Assembly (NCBI GenBank): GCA_031278255.1
Contig: JAITKU010000279.1
Location: forward strand, 1 to 10,629
Length of the DNA stretch: 10,629 nt
Source: Eubacteriales Family XIII. Incertae Sedis bacterium
GTDB taxonomy: Bacteria; Bacillota; Clostridia; Peptostreptococcales; Anaerovoracaceae
Direction of reading: 5' to 3'
Shown: positions 7,490 to 10,629 of the stretch, one piece after another
How the letters are laid out: every line of letters begins with the position of its first letter
How positions within the stretch are numbered: position 1 is the stretch's first letter
Notes under the pieces: model-generated
Told to the model about the DNA's origin: nothing
Seen by the model: the letters and a program-made list of their open reading frames with translations, nothing else
The model's database searches: none
Position numbers and translations under genes: made by a program

Positions 7490-8308
7490 ATGCTTACAGA
7501 TTTTAAAAAAACAGAAGCGGCCGCAAGAGCCATCCGCGTGGAGATTATCCGGCAGTTGTACCGCGCCGGCTCCGGGCACCCCGGAGGCTCCCTATCCGCG
7601 GCGGATATCGCGGCGGTCCTGTATTTCAATGAAATGCGCCTCGATCCCAAGGATCCGAAACGTCCCGACAGGGATAAGTTCGTGCTTTCCAAGGGACACG
7701 CGGCGCCGTTGCTCTACGCGGCCCTCGCGGAAAGGGGCTACTTCCCCAAGGAGGAGCTGTCCAAGCTGCGAAAGCTCGGCGCCCTGCTGCAGGGACATCC
7801 GAACATCAAGGTGCCGGGCGTTGAAATGTCAACGGGTTCTCTGGGCCAAGGCTTTTCCGCGGCCGTCGGTATGGCGCTCGCCGCGCGTATGGACGGCGGC
7901 GGTCGCGTGTACGCGCTGCTCGGCGACGGGGAACTCGAGGAGGGCCTCGTCTGGGAGGCCGCGATGTCCGCCGCGCATTACAAGCTTGACAATCTCTGCG
8001 CCATCGTCGATTGGAACGGTCTGCAGATAGACGGCCGGAACGAGGACGTTATGACCGTGGCGCCCATCGGTGAGAAGTTCGCGAGTTTCGGCTTCCACGT
8101 CATATCCATCGACGGACACAGTCTGCCCGCGATCGCGGGCGCCTTTGAGGAGGCGCGGACGCACAAAGGCTGTCCGACCGTTATCGTGGCAAAGACCGTC
8201 AAGGGCAAGGGGGTTTCGTTCATGGAAAACGAGGCCGGCTGGCACGGCAAGGCCCCAAGTGAGGAAGAGGCGCGAAAAGCGCTGGCGGAATTGGGAGGTA
8301 CGTTGTAA
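7490..8308 (+). CDS. Transketolase N-terminal (thiamine-diphosphate-binding) subunit
   Basis: This is the first half of a split transketolase, which moves two-carbon ketol units between sugar phosphates in the non-oxidative pentose phosphate pathway. The 272 residues hold the PP-type ThDP-binding domain: GSGHPGGSLSAADI (H30), SKGHAAPLLYAAL, TGSLGQGFSAAVGMALA, and the ThDP/Mg2+ motif starting GDGELEEG at G145 and reaching DWNGLQ (N176). It ends in VIVAKTVKGKGVSFME and the HGKAPSEEE region, where full-length transketolases continue into the linker. The start is ATG 7490 with GGAG (7480-7483) 6 nt upstream. An in-frame start at 7433 would add 19 residues unlike the family and run through the promoter-like site. 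The stop overlaps the next start by one base (TAATG), so the halves should be made in equal amounts. Split transketolases are common in Clostridia and archaea. Confidence 0.95.
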   Translation: MLTDFKKTEAAARAIRVEIIRQLYRAGSGHPGGSLSAADIAAVLYFNEMRLDPKDPKRPDRDKFVLSKGHAAPLLYAALAERGYFPKEELSKLRKLGALLQGHPNIKVPGVEMSTGSLGQGFSAAVGMALAARMDGGGRVYALLGDGELEEGLVWEAAMSAAHYKLDNLCAIVDWNGLQIDGRNEDVMTVAPIGEKFASFGFHVISIDGHSLPAIAGAFEEARTHKGCPTVIVAKTVKGKGVSFMENEAGWHGKAPSEEEARKALAELGGTL

Positions 8309-9240
8309 TGGCGGACAAAATCGCGACAAGACAGGCTTACGGGGAATTCCTCGTCGAAAAAGGCAAAACCGCCGAGCATCTGATCGTAATGGACGCGGAC
8401 CTGTCCAAATCCACCATGACGGCGGGCTTCGCAAAGGCTTTCCCGGACAGGTTCTTCAACATGGGCATAGCGGAACAGAATCTGTACGGCGTTGCGGCGG
8501 GTCTCGCCGTCGCAGGAAAGACAGTCTGCGCCAGCACTTTTGCGATGTTTGCCGCAGGACGGGCCTTTGAGATCATCCGAAATTCCATAGGCTACACGCA
8601 CGCGAATGTGAAGATATGCGCCACGCACGCCGGTATCACCGTGGGCGAGGACGGCGCGAGCCACCAGACCTTTGAGGATATCGCGCTGATGCGAACGATC
8701 CCCGGCATGACCGTGCTGAATCCCTCGGACGCAGTCTCGGCGAAGCGCTTGCTCGACCTCGCGGTCGAAACGGACGGGCCGTTTTACATCCGCCTCGGAC
8801 GCGCCGCCGTTCCCGTACTCTACGACGCGGACGCCGCGTTTGCGATCGGCAAAAGCTGCGTGTGCAGAGAGGGCGGGGATTACGCGATTCTCGCGACGGG
8901 CGTTATGGTGCATGAGGCGCTTCGCGCGGCGGAAACGCTGGCGGGCGAGGGCCTTTCCGTCCGCGTCGTGGATATGCACACGATCAAACCTTTGGACGGC
9001 GCGATCGTGGAGAAAGCCGCGCACGAAACGAAAGGTATCGTTACGGCGGAGGAGCATTCCGTCATAGGCGGGCTGTTCGGCGCCGTCGCGGAGTACGCGG
9101 CCGCCCACTGTCCCGTCCGGATTCTCCCCGTGGGACAAATGGACACCTACGGCGAGTCGGGCAAGCCGGACGAACTCCTGCGCAAATACGGTATGTCGGC
9201 GGATGCAATCGCAAACGCCGTGCGACGCCTCGCGGGATAG
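8308..9240 (+). CDS. Transketolase C-terminal (pyrimidine-binding) subunit
   Basis: This is the second half of the split transketolase: 310 residues comprising the Pyr domain (about 1-165) and the C-terminal transketolase domain (about 185-310). MGIAEQNLYGVAAGLA begins at residue 52, and E56 is the glutamate expected to activate the aminopyrimidine ring of ThDP. HAGITVGEDGASHQ and RTIPGMTVLNPSDA follow, typical of transketolase and 1-deoxyxylulose-5-phosphate synthase relatives. The C-terminal domain contains RVVDMHTIKPLD and TAEEHSVIGGLFGAVAE. ATG 8308 overlaps the upstream TAA by one base, with GGGAGG at 8293-8298. A DXP-synthase-like role is less likely because the partner subunit is of transketolase type and DXS is normally one chain. 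It should work only as a complex with the preceding subunit. Confidence 0.95.
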   Translation: MADKIATRQAYGEFLVEKGKTAEHLIVMDADLSKSTMTAGFAKAFPDRFFNMGIAEQNLYGVAAGLAVAGKTVCASTFAMFAAGRAFEIIRNSIGYTHANVKICATHAGITVGEDGASHQTFEDIALMRTIPGMTVLNPSDAVSAKRLLDLAVETDGPFYIRLGRAAVPVLYDADAAFAIGKSCVCREGGDYAILATGVMVHEALRAAETLAGEGLSVRVVDMHTIKPLDGAIVEKAAHETKGIVTAEEHSVIGGLFGAVAEYAAAHCPVRILPVGQMDTYGESGKPDELLRKYGMSADAIANAVRRLAG

Positions 9241-9280
9241 TCTGCGGAGCGGCGGCGCCGTGATGTTGTGATGTGACACC

Positions 9281-9964
9281 ATGAAGAAGCAAGACCTTAT
9301 CCGTCTCTTCAGCAGCCGGGCCGATCCTCCCGAGCATTGTTACAGCCAAGAGGAGGAGGCTCTGTTTCTGGCGCATATAAGGGCGTGTTTCGGCGCGCCG
9401 AGACGCTTCCTGCCGGAACCTTATCCGCAGGATATCAAGGCCGATGTGGCCGTGATCGCGCCGTCGCCCGCGCGCCCTTGGTACACGCTGATCACCGTGG
9501 GCATGGGCGCCTTTGTCATGGATACGCCGCCGGATCTGATAGACTGCGAACTCGAACGCGCGGAACTCATGATCTGTCTGCCGTCGAATTGGCATATCGG
9601 AAGCCTGCGGGACGAATGGCGCCGGCCGCTCTATTGGCTGCGCGCGCTGGCGCACATCCCGGCCGGCAAAGAAACCTGGCTGGGCTGGGGTCACGTCGTA
9701 CCCTTTGAGGATTTCATATCCAAAAAAGTGAAATTCTCCGGAATACTTCTGATCGATCCCCCCGCGTACGACCGGGAGGCTTCTTTCTGCGAAATGCCCG
9801 ACGGCAGTATCGTCAACATCTACCAACTGCTTCCTCTCTTTGCGGATGAGGTGAAATACAGGCAAGTCTCGGGCACGGACGCCCTCCTCGCGCTCTTTGA
9901 AAACAGGCTCGGCCGCCGTCCGCTTTGTGTTATAGACGGCGCGCGCGAAAGCTGCGTGCCGTGA
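9281..9964 (+). CDS. Suppressor-of-fused (SUFU) domain protein
   Basis: This 227-residue soluble protein carries the bacterial SUFU-type domain across most of its length: WYTLITVGMGAFVM (from about residue 67), the ERAELMICLPSNW block, WLRALAHIPAGKETWLGWGHVVP, FSGILLIDPP, and a C-terminal IVNIYQLLPLFADEVKYRQ ending in TDALLALFE. In animals SUFU regulates Hedgehog signalling. Bacterial members have no assigned housekeeping role, and many are reported as immunity proteins in polymorphic toxin loci. No toxin gene is adjacent here, so it may be an orphan, or its partner may be elsewhere. ATG 9281 is the only reasonable start, since a stop sits 4 codons upstream in frame (9269-9271). No Shine-Dalgarno precedes it, unlike all its neighbours, so translation may be weak or depend on upstream translation ending 40 nt before. 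The tRNA unit follows. Confidence 0.85.
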   Translation: MKKQDLIRLFSSRADPPEHCYSQEEEALFLAHIRACFGAPRRFLPEPYPQDIKADVAVIAPSPARPWYTLITVGMGAFVMDTPPDLIDCELERAELMICLPSNWHIGSLRDEWRRPLYWLRALAHIPAGKETWLGWGHVVPFEDFISKKVKFSGILLIDPPAYDREASFCEMPDGSIVNIYQLLPLFADEVKYRQVSGTDALLALFENRLGRRPLCVIDGARESCVP

Positions 9965-10001
9965 GGGGCACGGGCGCAAAAAGGCGTTGAAAATTTCGCG
10001 C

Positions 10002-10030
10002 TTTACAAACCGTGAAAATTTGGATATAAT
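10002..10030 (+). promoter_or_regulatory. Promoter of tRNA-Pro
   Basis: TTTACA (10002-10007, one mismatch to the -35 consensus) and a perfect TATAAT (10025-10030) are separated by 17 bp. The tRNA begins 9 nt later, as expected for a stable-RNA promoter. An AT-rich stretch (GAAAATTT at about 9989-9996) directly upstream could act as an UP-like element, and the same 8-mer recurs inside the spacer. Confidence 0.9.
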
Positions 10031-10038
10031 ACAGATAT

Positions 10039-10116
10039 CGGGGTGTAGCGCAGCTTGGTTAGCGTACTTGACTGGGGGTCAAGGGGTCGCGAGTTCGAAT
10101 CTCGCCACTCCGACCA
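10039..10116 (+). tRNA. tRNA-Pro, anticodon GGG
   Basis: A full cloverleaf is visible. The acceptor stem is CGGGGTG (10039-10045) with CACTCCG (10106-10112), including one G:U pair. The D stem is GCGC/GCGT. The anticodon stem is CTTGA (10067-10071) with TCAAG (10079-10083), around a 7-base loop CTGGGGG whose anticodon GGG lies at 10074-10076, reading CCC and CCU proline codons. The T arm is GCGAG-TTCGAAT-CTCGC (10089-10105). The discriminator is A10113 and the CCA tail is encoded (10114-10116). The G 3' of the anticodon and the C1:G72 pair fit bacterial tRNA-Pro. It has its own promoter and terminator and so is a monocistronic unit. Confidence 0.96.
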
Positions 10117-10117
10117 A

Positions 10118-10159
10118 AAAAACCTTTGGAATTTCAACGATTCCAGGGGTTTTTCTTCT
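10118..10159 (+). terminator. Intrinsic terminator of tRNA-Pro
   Basis: The sequence 10118-10132 pairs fully with 10140-10154 (15 bp, two G:U pairs) around the 7-nt loop TTCAACG. The 3' arm ends in a T run followed by CTTCT. The A run opposite it may make the terminator work on the minus strand too. It starts one base after the encoded CCA. Confidence 0.93.
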
Positions 10160-10201
10160 GTAGGGATGTTCAAGTATATCTCAATATATCCCAACCTTCC
10201 G

Positions 10202-10289
10202 GAACACAACGGGGACGGTTCTTTTGTGTTGTAAATCGAATGATTGAACACAACGGGGACGGTTCTTTTGTGTTGTAAATCGAATGATT
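10202..10289 (+). repeat. Perfect 44-bp tandem duplication (two copies)
   Basis: The 44-base unit at 10202-10245 is repeated without a mismatch at 10246-10289, head to tail with no spacer. Each unit contains a 7-bp inverted repeat (AACACAA pairing with TTGTGTT) enclosing CGGGGACGGTTCTT, so each copy can fold as a REP-like hairpin. It is the left end of the transposase remnant. Confidence 0.95.
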
Positions 10290-10307
10290 GTGCCGTATAA
10301 CACAAAT

Positions 10308-10475
10308 ATGGCGAGAAAACCAAGAAAAGAAAGCGGCACGGGCGTTCATCACGTGATGATGCGCGGAATCAACCGGCAGAACATCTTCAAGGAAAAATCC
10401 GATTGCGCACGGTTTCTCGAAACACCGTCCGAATGTGGCACAAAAGAACCGTCCCCCTGTGTTCTTCAAATATAG
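10308..10475 (+). pseudogene. Truncated Y1_Tnp/REP-associated transposase
   Basis: The frame opens at ATG 10308 with MARKPRKESGTGVHHVMMRG, then INRQNIFKEKSDCARFLET. This is the start typical of REP-associated or IS200-like Y1 transposases (YHVMxRGxNRQxIF pattern). Homology stops after about 39 codons (near 10424). The frame then runs as CGTKEPSPCVLQI through the right terminal repeat to TAG at 10473-10475. The HUH metal-binding motif and catalytic tyrosine, which lie further on in the family, are absent, so the product cannot be active as a nuclease. A junction in about 10422-10435 marks an internal deletion. An in-frame ATG at 10284 lies in the duplicated repeat and is less likely to be the original start. 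No Shine-Dalgarno precedes 10308. Confidence 0.8.
10436..10464 (-). repeat. Inverted terminal copy of the 44-bp unit
   Basis: On the minus strand this reads GAACACAGGGGGACGGTTCT followed by TTTGTG, matching the first ~27 bases of the tandem unit with one substitution and a one-base deletion near the outer end. It can also fold on itself (GGCACA with TGTGTT, using G:U pairs). It is the right end of the transposase remnant. Confidence 0.85.
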
Positions 10476-10509
10476 AGGTTTACCTCACAATATCCAAATA
10501 TTGATATTG
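10475..10509. repeat. Two adjacent short palindromes
   Basis: GAGGT-TT-ACCTC (10475-10486) and CAATATC (10488-10494) pairing with GATATTG (10503-10509) across an 8-nt loop lie just right of the transposase remnant. Neither is followed by a T run, so they do not look like terminators. They could be a regulator site or scars of the element, and I cannot assign a role. Confidence 0.45.
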
Positions 10510-10599
10510 TATGGGCGAATGAACTGTGTTATGATGGGCGTGTGGACGTGTGGATTATAATAGGTGAATTGACGGATAAATTTTTGTTTTAGTAGGACA

Positions 10600-10627
10600 T
10601 TCCGTTGTCGCACTCGATTGCTATAAT
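10600..10627 (+). promoter_or_regulatory. Extended -10 promoter at the right edge
   Basis: A perfect TATAAT (10622-10627) is preceded directly by TGC (10619-10621), an extended -10. No good -35 lies 17 bp upstream. Overlapping it is GTTGTCGCAC (10604-10613), followed one base later by CGATT, the same arrangement as at 7432-7447. The transcript would start beyond the window, so the controlled gene is unknown. Confidence 0.5.
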
Positions 10628-10629
10628 TT

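Larger units (their letters stand above)
10202..10464 (+). mobile_element. Remnant of a Y1/REP-associated (IS200-like) transposase element
   Basis: The element is bounded on the left by a hairpin-forming sequence present twice in tandem (10202-10245 and 10246-10289) and on the right by an inverted copy of the same sequence (10436-10464). Between them is the N-terminus of a Y1-type transposase. Eighteen bases (CACAAAAGAACCGTCCCC) are identical between the right end and the reverse complement of the left repeat, and homology continues to the outer TGTGTTC. At 263 bp it is far shorter than an intact element, which should carry a transposase gene of several hundred bases, so the interior is deleted. 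No target-site duplication is seen, as expected for this group. From memory, similar ends carrying the GGGGACGGTTCTTTTGTGTT motif flank such transposases in many bacterial genomes. Confidence 0.75.

Noticed and set aside
10202..10289. The two 44-bp repeats as a CRISPR array
   Set aside because: The units are directly adjacent with no spacer and form the end of a transposase element, with an inverted copy at the other end.
10003..10323. Minus-strand open frame encoding a protein with a WRDSNSRPLDPQSSTL stretch
   Set aside because: It is translated from the antisense of tRNA-Pro and its terminator and then the repeats, a classic false ORF pattern.
10604..10629. A CIRCE heat-shock operator suggested by GCACTC near a promoter
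   Set aside because: CIRCE needs TTAGCACTC, 9 bases, then GAGTGCTAA. After the 9-base spacer the sequence is AATTT, so the second arm is missing, and the related copy at 7428 reads GCACAC.

Overview
The window looks like chromosome from a GC-rich, Gram-positive-type anaerobe of the Bacillota (Clostridia-like). This is inferred from gene content: CsaB and TagA family enzymes, a DUF5693 membrane protein, split transketolase subunits, good Shine-Dalgarno sites with frequent GTG/TTG starts, and a tRNA gene that encodes its own CCA. I cannot name a genus. Everything up to about 9,960 is dense, all on the plus strand and GC-rich. The last ~500 bases are visibly more AT-rich and hold no intact gene.

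Layout. Positions 1-328 are a leader with an extended -10 promoter but no gene I can defend. Then follow a Mg2+ channel/transporter (mgtE, 329-1702), an NAD(P)H-hydrate dehydratase without its epimerase partner domain (nnrD, 1772-2728), a small secreted protein of unknown function (2700-3134), a large DUF5693 membrane protein (3153-5477), the polysaccharide pyruvyl transferase csaB (5470-6618), a WecG/TagA/CpsF glycosyltransferase (6661-7419), the two halves of a transketolase (7490-8308 and 8308-9240), and a Suppressor-of-fused-domain protein (9281-9964). Gaps are at most 70 nt, several genes overlap, and I see no intrinsic terminator between 329 and 9964, so much of this could be cotranscribed. 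A possible internal promoter or operator lies before the transketolase genes.

From 10,002 there is a self-contained tRNA-Pro(GGG) unit: a near-consensus promoter, the tRNA, and a strong 15-bp-stem terminator. Beyond it, 10,202-10,464 is the remnant of a Y1/REP-associated transposase element: a perfect 44-bp tandem duplication at its left end, about 39 codons of transposase N-terminus, and an inverted copy of the terminal sequence at its right end. The last ~165 bases hold two short palindromes and end on an extended -10 promoter.

How the genes fit together. The secreted protein, DUF5693 protein, CsaB and TagA-like enzyme form a plausible envelope module. CsaB ketal-pyruvylates a secondary cell-wall polymer so that SLH-domain proteins can bind it, TagA-type enzymes add a ManNAc-type sugar to a lipid-linked precursor, and DUF5693 is an unassigned membrane protein with a large outside domain. 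MgtE, NnrD and transketolase are housekeeping genes. No clearly new defence or mobile system is visible. The best leads are the DUF5693/secreted-protein pair, the 23-nt sequence shared by 7428-7450 and 10600-10622, and the decayed transposase element with its duplicated end.
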